Assembly (NCBI GenBank): GCA_947579665.1
Contig: CANPUZ010000063.1
Coordinates: 1-64,000, forward strand
Length of the DNA stretch: 64,000 nt
DNA from: Sympetrum striolatum
Taxonomy: Eukaryota > Arthropoda > Insecta > Odonata > Libellulidae
Direction: 5' to 3'
Position numbers and translations under genes: made by a program. Positions 25,441 to 38,057 of this stretch are shown piece by piece (position 1 is the stretch's first letter; each line of letters starts with the position of its first letter). The notes under the pieces are model-generated. The model did not search any database, was not told where the DNA came from, and was given only the letters and a program-made list of their open reading frames with translations.

Positions 25441-26740
25441 GGTCAAATCTCGATAAAATAAGGAAAATTAAGGGAAAAAAAGAGGAAAAAAATTGAAATT
25501 TCGCTAAAGTTATTCGTTTTTCTTGCTTTTTTCAGTCAAATCTCGATAAAATAAGGAAAATTAAGGGATAAAAAGAGGATAAAAATTGATATTTCGACAA
25601 AAATTATTCGTTTTTCTTGCTTTTTTCGGTCAAATCTCGATAAAATAAGGTAAATCAAGGGAAAAAAGTTGATAAAAATTGATATTTCGCTAAAATTATT
25701 CGTTTTACTTGCTTTTTTCGGTCAAATCTCGATAAAATAAGGAAAATTACGGGAAAAAAAGAGGAAAAAAATTGAAATTTCGCTAAAATTATTCGTCTTT
25801 CTTGCTTTTTTCGGTCAAATCTCGATAAAATAAGGAAAATCAAGGGAAAAAAAGAGGAAAAAAATTGAAATTTCGCTAAAATTATTCGTTTTTCTTGCTT
25901 TTTTCGGTCAAATCTCGATAAAATAGGGAAAATTAAGGGAAAAAAGAGGAAAAAAATTGAAATTTCGCTAAAATTATTCGTTTTTCTTGCTTTTTTCGGT
26001 CAAATCTCGATAAAATAAGGAAAATTAAGGGAAAAAAGAGGATAAAAATTGATATTTCGCTAAAATTATTCGTTTTTCTTGCTTTTTTCGGTCAAATATC
26101 GATAAAATAAGGAAAATTAGGGGAAAAAAAGAGGAAAAAAATTGAAATTTCGCTAAAATTATTCGTTTTTCTTGCTTTTTTCGTTCAAATCTCGATAAAA
26201 TAAGGAAAATTACGGGAAAAAAAGAGGATAAAAATTGATATTTCGCTATAATTATTCGTTTTTCTTGCTTTTATTGGTCAAATCTCGATAAAATAAGGAA
26301 AATTAAGGGAAAAAAACAGGAAAAAAATTGAAATTTCGCTAAAATTATTCGTTTTTCTTGCTTTTTTCGGTCAAATCTCGATAAAATAAGGAAAATTAAG
26401 GGAAAAAAAGAGGAAAAATATTGAAATTTCGCTAATATTATTCGATTTACTTGGTTTTTTCGGCCAAATCTCGATAAAATAAGGAAAATTAAGGGAAAAA
26501 AAGAGGAAAAAATTGAAATTTCGCTAAAATTATTCGTCTTTCTTGCTTTTTTCGGTCAAATCTCAATAAAATAAGGAAAATTAAGGGAAAAAAAGAGGAA
26601 AAAAATTGAAATTTCGCTAAAGTTATTCGTTTTTCTTTGTTTTTTTCGGTCAAATCTCGATAAAATAAGGAAAATTAAGGGAAAAAAAGATGATAAAAAT
26701 TGATATTTCGCTAAAATTATTCGTTTTTCTTGCTTTAATT

Positions 26741-27837
26741 GGTAAATCTTAATAAAATAAGGAAAATTAAGGGAAAAAAATTGAAATTTCAATAAAATTA
26801 TTCGTTTTTCTTGCTTTTTTCGGTCAAATCTCGATCAAAGAAGGAAATTAAGGGAAAAAAGAGGATAAAAATTGATATTTCGCTAAAATTATTCGTTTTT
26901 CTTGCTTTTTTCGGTCAACTATCGATTAAATAAGGAAAATTAGGGGAAAAAAAGAGGAAAAAAATTGATATTTCGCTAAAATTATTCGTTTTTCTTGCTT
27001 TTTTCGGCAAAATCTCGATAAAATAAGGAAAATCAAGGGAAAAAAGATGATAAAAATTGAAATTTGACAAAATTATTCGTTTTTCTTGCTTTTTTCGGTC
27101 AAATATCGATAAAATAAGGAAAATCAAGGGAAAAAAGATGATAAAAATTAATATTTCGCTAAAATTGTTCGTTTTTCTTGCTTTTTTCGGTCAAATATCG
27201 ATAAAATAAGGAAAATTAAGGGAAAAAAAGGGGAAAAAAATTGAAATTTCTTTATAGTTATTCGTTTTTCTTGCTTTTTTCGGTCAAATCTCGATAAAAT
27301 AAGGAAAATTAAGGGAAAAAAAGGGGAAAAAAATTGAAATTTCGCTAAAGTTTTTCGTTTTTCTTGCTTTTTTCGGTCATATCTCGATAAAATAAGGAAA
27401 ATTAAGGGAAAAAAAGAGGATAAAAATTGATATTTCGACAAAAATTATTCGTTTTTCTTGCTTTTTTCGGTCAAATCTCGATAAAATAAGGAAAATCAAG
27501 GGAAAAAAGATGATAAAAATTGATATTTCGCTAAAATTATTCGTTTTTCTTGCTTTAATTGGTCAAATCTTGATAAAATAAGGAAAATTAAGGGAAAAAA
27601 CAGGAAAAAAATTGAAATTTCAATAAAATTATTCGTTTTTCTTGCTTTAATTGGTCAAATCTTGATAAAATAAGGAAAATTAAGAGAAAAAAACAGGATA
27701 AAAATTGATATTTCGCTAAAATTATTCGTTTTTCTTGCTTTTTTCGGTCAAATCTCGATAAAATAAGGAAAATCAAGGGAAAAAAGATGATAAAAATTGA
27801 AATTTCGATAAAATTATTCGTTTTCCTTGCTTTTTTC
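26741..27837 (+). repeat. Segmental duplication, copy 2 (offset 2.40 kb)
   Basis: This is the partner of 24344-25440. It also begins the longer stretch that matches 32.4-34.67 kb at 5,692 bp, so this block exists in at least four versions in the window (24.3, 26.7, 32.4 and 41.7 kb). Confidence 0.8.
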
Positions 27838-28433
27838 GGTCAAATCTCGATAAAATAAGGAAAATTACGGGAAAAAAAGAGGATAAAAATTGATATTTCG
27901 CTATAATTATTCGTTTTTCTTGCTTTTATTGGTCAAATCTCGATAAAATAAGGAAAATTAAGGGAAAAAAACAGGAAAAAAATTGAAATTTCGCTAAAAT
28001 TATTCGTTTTTCTTGCTTTTTTAGGTCAAATCTCGATAAAATAAGGAAAATCAAGGGAAAAAAGATGATAAAAATTGATATTTCGCAAAAATTATTCGTT
28101 TTTCTTGCTTTAATTGGTCAAATCTTGATAAAATAAGGAAAATTAAGGGAAAAAAACAGGAAAAAAATTGAAATTTCAATAAAATTATTCGTTTTTCTTG
28201 CTTTAATTGGTCAAATCTTGATAAAATAAGGAAAATTAAGGGAAAAAAACAGGATAAAAATTGATATTTCGCTAAAATTATTCGTTTTTCTTGCTTTTTT
28301 CGGTCAAATCTCAATAAAATAAGGAAAATCAAGGGAAAAAAGATGATAAAAATTGAAATTTCGATAAAATTATTCGTTTTCCTTGCTTTTTTCGGTCAAA
28401 TCTCGATAAAATAAGGAAAATTAAGGGAAAAAA

Positions 28434-29543
28434 GAGGAAAAAAATTGAAATTTCGCTAAAGTTATTCGTTTTTCTTGCTTTTTTCGGTCAAATCTCGATA
28501 AAATAAGGAAAATTAAGGGAAAAAAAGAGGATAAAAATTGATATTTCGACAAAAATTATTCGTTTTTCTTGCTTTTTTCGGTCAAATCTCGATAAAATAA
28601 GGAAAATCAAGGGAAAAAAGAGGATAAAAATTTATATTTCGCTAAAATTATTCGTTTTTCTTGCTTTTTTCGGTCAAATATCGATTAAATAAGGAAAATT
28701 AGGGGAAAAAAAGAGGAAAAAAATTGAAATTTCGCTAAAATTATTCGTTTTTCTTGCTTTTTTCGGTCAAATCTCGATAAAATAAGGAAAATTAAGGGAA
28801 AAGAAGAAGAAAAAATTTAAATTTCGCTATAATTATTCGTTTTTCTTGCTTTTTTCGGTCAAATCTCGATAAAATAAGGAAAATCAAGGGAAAAAAGATG
28901 ATAAAAATTTATATTATGCTAAAATTATTCGTTTTCCTAGCTTTTTTCGGTCAAATCTCGATAAAATAAGGAAAATTAAGGGAAAAAAGAGGAAAAAAAT
29001 TGAAATTTCGCTAAAGTTATTCGTTTTTCTTGCTTTTTTCGGTCAAATCTCGATAAAATAAGGAAAATTAAGGGAAAAAAAGAGGATAAAAATTGATATT
29101 TCGACAAAAATTATTCGTTTTTCTTGCTTTTTTCGGTCAAATCTCGATAAAATAAGGAAAATCAAGGGAAAAAAGAGGATAAAAATTTATATTTCGCTAA
29201 AATTATTCGTTTTTCTTGCTTTTTTCGGTCAAATATCGATTAAATAAGGAAAATTTGGGGAAAAAAAGAGGAAAAAAATTGAAATTTCGCTAAAATTATT
29301 CGTTTTTCTTGCTTTTTTCGGTCAAATCTCGATAAAATAAGGAAAATTAAGGGAAAAGAAGAAGAAAAAATTTAAATTTCGCTATAATTATTCGTTTTTC
29401 TTGCTTTTTTCGGTCAAATCTCGATAAAATAAGGAAAATCAAGGGAAAAAAGATGATAAAAATTTATATTATGCTAAAATTATTCGTTTTCCTAGCTTTT
29501 TTCGGTCAAATCTCGATAAAATAAGGAAAATTAAGGGAAAAAA
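28434..29543 (+). repeat. 555-bp tandem duplication (two copies of six monomers)
   Basis: Copy 1 is 28434-28988 and copy 2 is 28989-29543. Three landmarks are each exactly 555 bp apart: GAGGAAAAAAATTG (28434 and 28989), AGGATAAAAATTTATATT (28621 and 29176) and ATGCTAAAATTATTCG (28916 and 29471). The only difference I noted inside is TTAGGGG in copy 1 against TTTGGGG in copy 2 near 29254. This is a recent event. Confidence 0.87.
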
Positions 29544-30529
29544 AGAAGAAAAAATTGAAATTTCGATAAAATTATTCGTTTTCCTTGCTTTTTTCGGTCA
29601 AATCTCGATAAAATAAGGAAAATTAAGGGAAAAAAAGAGGAAAAAAATTGAAATTTCGACAAAAATTATTCGTTTTTCTTGCTTTTTTCGGTCAAATCTC
29701 GATAAAATAAGGTAAATCAAGGGAAAAAAGATGATAAAAATTGATATTTCGCTAAAATTATTCGTTTTTCTTGCTTTTTTCGGTCAAATATCGATTAAAT
29801 AAGGAAAATTAGGGGAAAAATAGAGGAAAAAAATTGAAATTTCGCTAAAATTATTCGTTTTTCTTGCTTTTTTCGGTCAAATCTCGATAAAATAAGGAAA
29901 ATTTAGGGAAAAAAAGAAGAAAAAAATTGAAATTTCTCTAAAATTATTCGTTTTACTTGCTTTTTTCGGCCAAATCTCGATAAAATAAGGAAAATTAAGG
30001 AAAAAAGATAGGAAAAAAATTGAAATTTCGCTAAAATTATTCATTTTTCTTGCTTTTTTCGGTCAAATCTCGATTAAATAAGGAAAATTAAGGGAAAAAA
30101 AGTGGAAAAAAATTAAAATTTCGCTATAATTATTCGTTTTCCTGCTTTTTTCGGTTAAATCTCGATAAAATAAGGAAAATTAAGGGAAAAAAAGGGGATA
30201 AAAATTGAAATTTCGATAAAATTATTCATTTTTCTTGCTTTTTTCGGTCAAATCTCGATTAAATAAGGAAAATTAAGGGAAAAAAAGTGGAAAAAAATTG
30301 AAATTTCGCTAAAATTATTCGTTTTTCTTGCTTTTTTCGGTCAAATCTCGATAAAATAAGGAAAATTAAGGGAAAAGAAGAGGATAGAAATTGAAATTTC
30401 GATAAAATTATTCGTTTTTCTTGCTTTTTTCGGTCAAATCTCGAAAAAATAAGGAAAATTAAGGGAAAAAAAGGATAAAATTTCGCTAAAATTATTCGTT
30501 TTTCTTGCTTTTTGCGGTCAAATCTCGAT

Positions 30530-30538
30530 TATATAAGG
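30530..30538 (+). repeat. TATATAAGG variant monomer (16 sites)
   Basis: A monomer with TTTTTGCGG at the junction before it and GATTATATAAGG in place of GATAAAATAAGG occurs with TATATA at 8699, 13111, 17765, 30530, 31629, 36226, 37892, 40922, 45520, 47185, 51136, 53154, 54049, 57631, 59559 and 63158. It is almost always followed by AGTCAAGGG, GATGAT, a TTCAATGAAATT or TTCGATGAAATT step and CTTGATTTTTTCGG, so two consecutive monomers are inherited as a block. It resembles a TATA box by base composition only; I see no other promoter element. Confidence 0.85.
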
Positions 30539-31891
30539 AAAGTCAAGGGAAAAAAGATGATAAAAATTGAAATTTCAATGAAATTATTCGTTTTTCTTGA
30601 TTTTTTCGGTCAAATCTCGACAAAATAAGGAAAATCAAGGGAAAAAAGATGATAAAAATTGATATTTCGCTAAAATTATTCGTTTTTCTTGCTTTTTTCG
30701 GTCAAATCTCGATAAAATAAGGAAAATTAGGGGAAAAAAAGAGGAAAAAAATTTAAATTTCGCTAAAATTATTCGTTTTTCTTGCTTTAATTGGTAAATC
30801 TTAATAAAATAAGGAAAATTAAGGGAAAAAAATTGAAATTTCAATAAAATTATTCGTTTTTCTTGCTTTTTTCGGTCAAATCTCGATCAAAGAAGGAAAT
30901 TAAGGGAAAAAAGAGGATAAAAATTGATATTTCGCTAAAATTATTCGTTTTTCTTGCTTTTTTCGGTCAACTATCGATTAAATAAGGAAAATTAGGGGAA
31001 AAAAAGAGGAAAAAAATTGAAATTTCGCTAAAATTATACGTTTTTCTTGCTTTTTTCGGTCAAATCTCGATAAAATAAGGAAAATTAAGGGAAAAAAAGA
31101 GGATAAAAATTGATATTTCGCTAAAATTATTCGTTTTTCTTGCTTTTTTCGGCAAAATCTCGATAAAATAAGGAAAATCAAGGGAAAAAAGATGATAAAA
31201 ATTGAAATTTCGACAAAATTATTCGTTTTTCTTGCTTTTTACGGTCAAATATCGATAAAATAAGGAAAATCAAGGGAAAAAAGATGATAAAAATTAATAT
31301 TTCGCTAAAATTATTCGTTTTTCTTGCTTTTTTCGGTCAAATATCGATAAAATAAGGAAAATTAAGGGAAAAAAAGGGGAAAAAAATTGAAATTTCGCTA
31401 TAGTTATTCGTTTTTCTTGCTTTTTTCGGTCAAATCTCGATAAAATAAGGAAAATTAAGGGAAAAAAAGGGGAAAAAAATTGAAATTTCGCTAAAGTTTT
31501 TCGTTTTTCTTGCTTTTTTCGGTCATATCTCGATAAAATAAGGAAAATTAAGGGAAAAAAAGAGGATAAAAATTGATATTTCGACAAAAATTATTCGTTT
31601 TTCTTGCTTTTTGCGGTCAAATCTCGATTATATAAGGAAAGTCAAGGGAAAAAAGATGATAAAAATTGAAATTTCAATGAAATTATTCGTTATTCTTGAT
31701 TTTTTCGGTCAAATCTCGACAAAATAAGGAAAATCAAGGGAAAAAAGATGATAAAAATTGATATTTCGCTAAAATTATTCGTTTTTCTTGCTTTTTTCGG
31801 TCAAATCTCGATAAAATAAGGAAAATTAGGGGAAAAAAAGAGGAAAAAAATTTAAATTTCGCTAAAATTATTCGTTTTTCTTGTACTTTTC

Positions 31892-31965
31892 GGTCAAATC
31901 TCGATAAAATAAGGAAAATTAAGGGAAAAAAGAGGATTAAAATTATTCGTTTTTCTTGCTTTTTC
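31892..31965 (+). repeat. 74-bp deletion monomer GAGGATTAAAATT (13 sites)
   Basis: This monomer has lost about 16 bp between GAGGAT and TAAAATTATTCG, including the TTGATATTTCGC segment, and it ends in a five-T run before CGG. The GAGGATT landmark is at 13414, 18068, 21558, 31932, 38195, 41225, 47488, 51439, 53456, 54351, 57935, 59863 and 63647. The spacings give the block sizes directly: 4654, 3490, 10374, 6263, 3030, 6263, 3951, 2017, 895, 3584, 1928 and 3784 bp. Confidence 0.92.
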
Positions 31966-32431
31966 GGTCAAATCTCGATAAAATAAGGAAAATTAAGGGA
32001 AAAAAAAGTTGAAAAAAATTGAAATTTCGCTAAAATTATTCGTTTTTCTTGCTTTTTTCGGTCAAATCTCGATAAAATAAGGAAAATTAAGGGAAAAAAA
32101 GAGGAAAAATATTGAAATTTCGCTAATATTATTCAATTTACTTGGTTTTTTCGGCCAAATCTCGATAAAATAAGGAAAATTAAGGGAAAAAAAGAGGAAA
32201 AAATTGAAATTTCGCTAAAATTATTCGTCTTTCTTGCTTTTTTCGGTCAAATCTCAATAAAATAAGGAAAATTAAGGGAAAAAAAGAGGAAAAAAATTGA
32301 AATTTTGCTAAAGTTATTCGTTTTTCTTTGTTTTTTTCGGTCAAATCTCGATAAAATAAGGAAAATTAAGGGAAAAAAAGATGATAAAAATTGATATTTC
32401 GCTAAAATTATTCGTTTTTCTTGCTTTAATT

Positions 32432-32512
32432 GGTAAATCTTAATAAAATAAGGAAAATTAAGGGAAAAAAATTGAAATTTCAATAAAATTATTCGTTTTT
32501 CTTGCTTTTTTC
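32432..32512 (+). repeat. 81-bp deletion monomer GGTAAATCTTAAT (11 sites)
   Basis: This short monomer lacks the C of GGTC and about 10 bp covering the CAGGAAAA segment, leaving GGGAAAAAAATTGAAATTTC. It starts at 12198, 15371, 16572, 24344, 26741, 30793, 32432, 38695, 41725, 47988 and 54757. The copy at 15371 has lost one C but keeps a full-length GATGAT middle. All carry TTCAATAAAA, which places them in the CTTTAATTGG subfamily. They act as phase markers for the higher-order repeats. Confidence 0.9.
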
Positions 32513-35402
32513 GGTCAAATCTCGATCAAAGAAGGAAATTAAGGGAAAAAAGAGGATAAAAATTGATATTTCGCTAAAATTATTCGTTTTTCTTGCTTTT
32601 TTCGGTCAACTATCGATTAAATAAGGAAAATTAGGGGAAAAAAAGAGGAAAAAAATTGAAATTTCGCTAAAATTATTCTTTTTTCTTGCTTTTTTCGGCA
32701 AAATCTCGATAAAATAAGGAAAATCAAGGGAAAAAAGATGATAAAAATTGAAATTTCGACAAAATTATTCGTTTTTCTTGCTTTTTTCGGTCAAATATCG
32801 ATAAAATAAGGAAAATCAAGGGAAAAAAGATGATAAAAATTAATATTTCGCTAAAATTATTCGTTTTTCTTGCTTTTTTCGGTCAAATATCGATAAAATA
32901 AGGAAAATTAAGGGAAAAAAAGGGGAAAAAAATTGAAATTTCGCAATAGTTATTCGTTTTTCTTGCTTTTTTCGGTCAAATCTCGATAAAATAAGGAAAA
33001 TTAAGGGAAAAAAAGGGGAAAAAAATTGAAATTTCGCTAAAGTTTTTCGTTTTTCTTGCTTTTTTTGGTCATATCTCGATAAAATAAGGAAAATTAAGGG
33101 AATAAAAGAGGATAAAAATTGATATTTCGACAAAAATTATTCGTTTTTCTTGCTTTTTTCGGTCAAATCTCGATAAAATAAGGAAAATCAAGGGAAAAAA
33201 GATGATAAAAATTGATATTTCGCTAAAATTATTCGTTTTTCTTGCTTTAATTGGTCAAATCTTGATAAAATAAGGAAAATTAAGGGAAAAAACAGGAAAA
33301 AAATTGAAATTTCAATAAAATTATTCGTTTTTCTTGCTTTAATTGGTCAAATCTTGATAAAATAAGGAAAATTAAGAGAAAAAAACAGGATAAAAATTGA
33401 TATTTCGCTAAAATTATTCGTTTTTCTTGCTTTTTTCGGTCAAATCTCGATAAAATAAGGAAAATCAAGGGAAAAAAGATGATAAAAATTGAAATTTCGA
33501 TAAAATTATTCGTTTTCCTTGCTTTTTTCGGTCAAATCTCGATAAAATAAGGAAAATTACGGGAAAAAAAGAGGATAAAAATTGATATTTCGCTATAATT
33601 ATTCGTTTTTCTTGCTTTTATTGGTCAAATCTCGATAAAATAAGGAAAATTAAGGGAAAAAAACAGGAAAAAAATTGAAATTTCGCTAAAATTATTCGTT
33701 TTTCTTGCTTTTTTCGGTCAAATCTCGATAAAATAAGGAAAATCAAGGGAAAAAAGATGATAAAAATTGATATTTCGCAAACATTATTCGTTTTTCTTGC
33801 TTTAATTGGTCAAATATTGATAAAATAAGGAAAATTAAGGGAAAAAAAAGGAAAAAAATTGAAATTTCAATAAAATTATTCGTTTTTCTTGCTTTAATTG
33901 GTCAAATCTTGATAAAATAAGGAAAATTAAGGGAAAAAAACAGGATAAAAATTGATATTTCGCTAAAATTATTCGTTTTTCTTGCTTTTTTCGGTCAAAT
34001 CTCAATAAAATAAGGAAAATCAAGGGAAAAAAGATGATAAAAATTGAAATTTCGATAAAATTATTCGTTTTCCTTGCTTTTTTCGGTCAAATCTCGATAA
34101 AATAAGGAAAATTAAGGGAAAAAAGAGGAAAAAAATTGAAATTTCGCTAAAGTTATTCGTTTTTCTTGCTTTTTTCGGTCAAATCTCGATAAAACAAGGA
34201 AAATTAAGGGTAAAAAAGAGGATAAAAATTGATATTTCGACAAAAATTATTCGTTTTTCTTGCTTTTTTCGGTCAAATCTCGATAAAATAAGGAAAATCA
34301 AGGGAAAAAAGAGGATAAAAATTTATATTTCGCTAAAATTATTCGTTTTTCTTGCTTTTTTCGGTCAAATATCGATTAAATAAGGAAAATTAGGGGAAAA
34401 AAAGAGGAAAAAAATTGAAATTTCGCTAAAAGTATTCGTTTTTCTTGCTTTTTTCGGTCAAATCTCGATAAAATAAGGAAAATTAAGGGAAAAGAAGAAG
34501 AAAAAATTTAAATTTCGCTATAATTATTCGTTTTTCTTGCTTTTTTCGGTCAAATCTCGATAAAATAAGGAAAATCAAGGGAAAAAAGATGATAAAAATT
34601 GATATTATGCTAAAATTATTCGTTTTCCTAGCTTTTTTCGGTCAAATCTCGATAAAATAAGGAAAATTAAGGGAAAAAAAGAAGAAAAAATTTAAATTTC
34701 GCTATAATTATTCGTTTTCCTGCTTTTTTCGGTCAAATCTCGATAAAATAAGGAAAATTAAGGGAAAAAAAGAGGAAAAAAATTGAAATTTCGCTAAAGT
34801 TATTCGTTTTTCTTGCTTTTTTCGGTCAAATCTCGATAAAATAAGGAAAATTAAGGGAAAAAGAGGATAAAAATTGATATTTCGACAAAAATTATTCGTT
34901 TTTCTTGCTTTTTTCGGTCAAATCTCGATAAAATAAGGAAAATCAAGGGAAAAAAGATGATAAAAATTGATATTTCGCTAAAATTATTCGTTTTTCTTGC
35001 TTTAATTGGTCAAATCTTGATAAAATAAGGAAAATTAAGGGAAAAAACAGGAAAAAAATTGAAATTTCAATAAAATTATTCGTTTTTCTTGCTTTAATTG
35101 GTCAAATCTTGATAAAATAAGGAAAATTAAGGGAAAAAAACAGGATAAAAATTGATATTTCGCTAAAATTATTCGTTTTTCTTGCTTTTTTCGGTCAAAT
35201 CTCGATAAAATAAGGAAAATCAAGGGAAAAAAGATGATAAAAATTGAAATATCGATAAAATTATTCGTTTTCCTTGCTTTTTTCGGTCAAATCTCGATAA
35301 AATAAGGAAAATTAAGGGAAAAAAAGAGGAAAAAAATTGAAATTTCGACAAAAATTATTCGTTTTTCTTGCTTTTTTCGGTCAAATCTCGATAAAATAAG
35401 GT

Positions 35403-36391
35403 AAATCAAGGGAAAAAAGATGATAAAAATTGATATTTCGCTAAAATTATTCGTTTTTCTTGCTTTTTTCGGTCAAATATCGATTAAATAAGGAAAATTA
35501 GGGGAAAAATAGAGGAAAAAAATTGAAATTTCGCTAAAATTATTCGTTTTTCTTGCTTTTTTCGGTCAAATCTCGATAAAATAAGGAAAATTTAGGGAAA
35601 AAAAGAAGAAAAAAATTGAAATTTCTCTAAAATTATTCATTTTACTTGCTTTTTTCGGCCAAATCTCGATAAAATAAGGAAAATTAAGGAAAAAAGATAG
35701 GAAAAAAATTGAAATTTCGCTAAAATTATTCGTTTTTCTTGCTTTTTTCGGTCAAATCTCGATTAAATAAGGAAAATTAAGGGAAAAAAAGTGGAAAAAA
35801 ATTAAAATTTCGCTATAATTATTCGTTTTCCTGCTTTTTTCGGTTAAATCTCGATAAAATAAGGAAAATTAAGGGAAAAAAAGAGGATAAAAATTGAAAT
35901 TTCGATAAAATTATTCATTTTTCTTGCTTTTTTCGGTCAAATCTCGATTAAATAAGGAAAATTAAGGGAAAAAAAGTGGAAAAAAATTGAAATTTCGCTA
36001 AAATTATTCGTTTTTCTTGCTTTTTTCGGTCAAATCTCGATAAAATAAGGAAAATTAAGGGAAAAGAAGAGGATAGAAATTGAAATTTCGATAAAATTAT
36101 TCGTTTTTCTTGCTTTTTTCGGTCAAATCTCGATAAAATAAGGAAAATTAAGGGAAAAAAAGGAAAAAAATTAAAATTTCGCTAAAATTATTCGTTTTTC
36201 TTGCTTTTTGCGGTCAAATCTCGATTATATAAGGAAAGTCAAGGGAAAAAAGATGATAAAAATTGAAATTTCAATGAAATTATTCGTTTTTCTTGATTTT
36301 TTCGGTCAAATCTCGACAAAATAAGGAAAATCAAGGGAAAAAAGATGATAAAAATTGATATTTCGCTAAAATTATTCGTTTTTCTTGCTTT
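35403..36391 (+). repeat. Internal 989-bp duplication, copy 1 (offset 1,666 bp)
   Basis: Inside copy A, the block from TCAAGGGAAAAAAGATGAT through TAGAGG, GATAGG, CGTTTTCCTGC, GAAGAGGATAG, TATATAAGG and CTTGATTTTTTCGG recurs at 37069-38057. The match breaks at 35402 (T against A) and at 36392, where CTTTAATTGG replaces CTTTTTTCGG. The same nested arrangement is present in copy B (about 44696-45685 and 46362-47351), so this event came before the 9.3-kb duplication. Confidence 0.86.
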
Positions 36392-37068
36392 AATTGGTCA
36401 AATCTTGATAAAATAAGGAAAATTAAGAGAAAAAAACAGGATAAAAATTGATATTTCGCTAAAATTATTCGTTTTTCTTGCTTTTTTCGGTCAAATCTCG
36501 ATAAAATAAGGAAAATCAAGGGAAAAAAGATGATAAAAATTGAAATTTCGATAAAATTATTCGTTTTCCTTGCTTTTTTCGGTCAAATCTCGATAAAATA
36601 AGGAAAATTACGGGAAAAAAAGAGGATAAAAATTGATATTTCGCTATAATTATTCGTTTTTCTTGCTTTTATTGGTCAAACCTCGATAAAATAAGGAAAA
36701 TTAAGGGAAAAAAACAGGAAAAAAATTGAAATTTCGCTAAAATTATTCGTTTTTCTTGCTTTTTTCGGTCAAATCTCGATAAAATAAGGAAAATCAAGGG
36801 AAAAAAGATGATAAAAATTGATATTTCGCAAACATTATTCGTTTTTCTTGCTTTAATTGGTCAAATATTGATAAAATAAGGAAAATTAAGGCAAAAAAAA
36901 AGGAAAAAAATTGAAATTTCAATAAAATTATTCGTTTTTCTTGCTTTAATTGGTCAAATCTTGATAAAATAAGGAAAATTAGGGGAAAAAAACAGGATAA
37001 AAATTGATATTTCGCTAAAATTATTCGTTTTTCTTGCTTTTTTCGGTCAAATCTCAATAAAATAAGGA

Positions 37069-38057
37069 AAATCAAGGGAAAAAAGATGATAAAAATTGAT
37101 ATTTCGCTAAAATTATTCGTTTTTCTTGCTTTTTTCGGTCAAATATCGATTAAATAAGGAAAATTAGGGGAAAAATAGAGGAAAAAAATTGAAATTTCGC
37201 TAAAATTATTCGTTTTTCTTGCTTTTTTCGGTCAAATCTCGATAAAATAAGGAAAATTTAGGGAAAAAAAGAAGAAAAAAATTGAAATTTCTCTAAAATT
37301 ATTCATTTTACTTGCTTTTTTCGGCCAAATCTCGATAAAATAAGGAAAATTAAGGAAAAAAGATAGGAAAAAAATTGAAATTTCGCTAAAATTATTCGTT
37401 TTTCTTGCTTTTTTCGGTCAAATCTCGATTAAATAAGGAAAATTAAGGGAAAAAAAGTGGAAAAAAATTAAAATTTCGCTATAATTATTCGTTTTCCTGC
37501 TTTTTTCGGTTAAATCTCGATAAAATAAGGAAAATTAAGGGAAAAAAAGAGGATAAAAATTGAAATTTCGATAAAATTATTCATTTTTCTTGCTTTTTTC
37601 GGTCAAATCTCGATTAAATAAGGAAAATTAAGGGAAAAAAAGTGGAAAAAAATTGAAATTTCGCTAAAATTATTCGTTTTTCTTGCTTTTTTCGGTCAAA
37701 TCTCGATAAAATAAGGAAAATTAAGGGAAAAGAAGAGGATAGAAATTGAAATTTCGATAAAATTATTCGTTTTTCTTGCTTTTTTCGGTCAAATCTCGAT
37801 AAAATAAGGAAAATTAAGGGAAAAAAAGGAAAAAAATTAAAATTTCGCTAAAATTATTCGTTTTTCTTGCTTTTTGCGGTCAAATCTCGATTATATAAGG
37901 AAAGTCAAGGGAAAAAAGATGATAAAAATTGAAATTTCAATGAAATTATTCGTTTTTCTTGATTTTTTCGGTCAAATCTCGACAAAATAAGGAAAATCAA
38001 GGGAAAAAAGATGATAAAAATTGATATTTCGCTAAAATTATTCGTTTTTCTTGCTTT
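37069..38057 (+). repeat. Internal 989-bp duplication, copy 2 (offset 1,666 bp)
   Basis: This is the partner of 35403-36391. The TATATAAGG sites at 36226 and 37892 are 1,666 bp apart, which is 18 monomers. The 677 bp between the copies hold the CTTTAATTGG and CAGG monomers. Confidence 0.86.

Larger units (their letters stand above)
24341..31066 (+). repeat. Middle zone II: partial forerunners of the 9.3-kb unit
   Basis: Most monomer blocks of the 9.3-kb repeat are already present here in a different order. Positions 24344-25440 match 26741-27837 at an offset of 2,397 bp. Positions 26.4-28.98 kb match 32.1-34.67 kb inside the 9.3-kb unit at about 5,692 bp. At 29.70-31.06 kb the block with GGTAAATCAAGGG, TAGAGG, GATAGG, CGTTTTCCTGC and TATATAAGG resembles 35.4-36.4 kb. 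The only content is satellite. Confidence 0.83.

Noticed and set aside
30530..30538. TATATAAGG as a possible TATA box
   Set aside because: It is a three-base variant of the usual GATAAAATAAGG in one monomer subfamily, has no associated initiator or gene, and is explained by block duplication.
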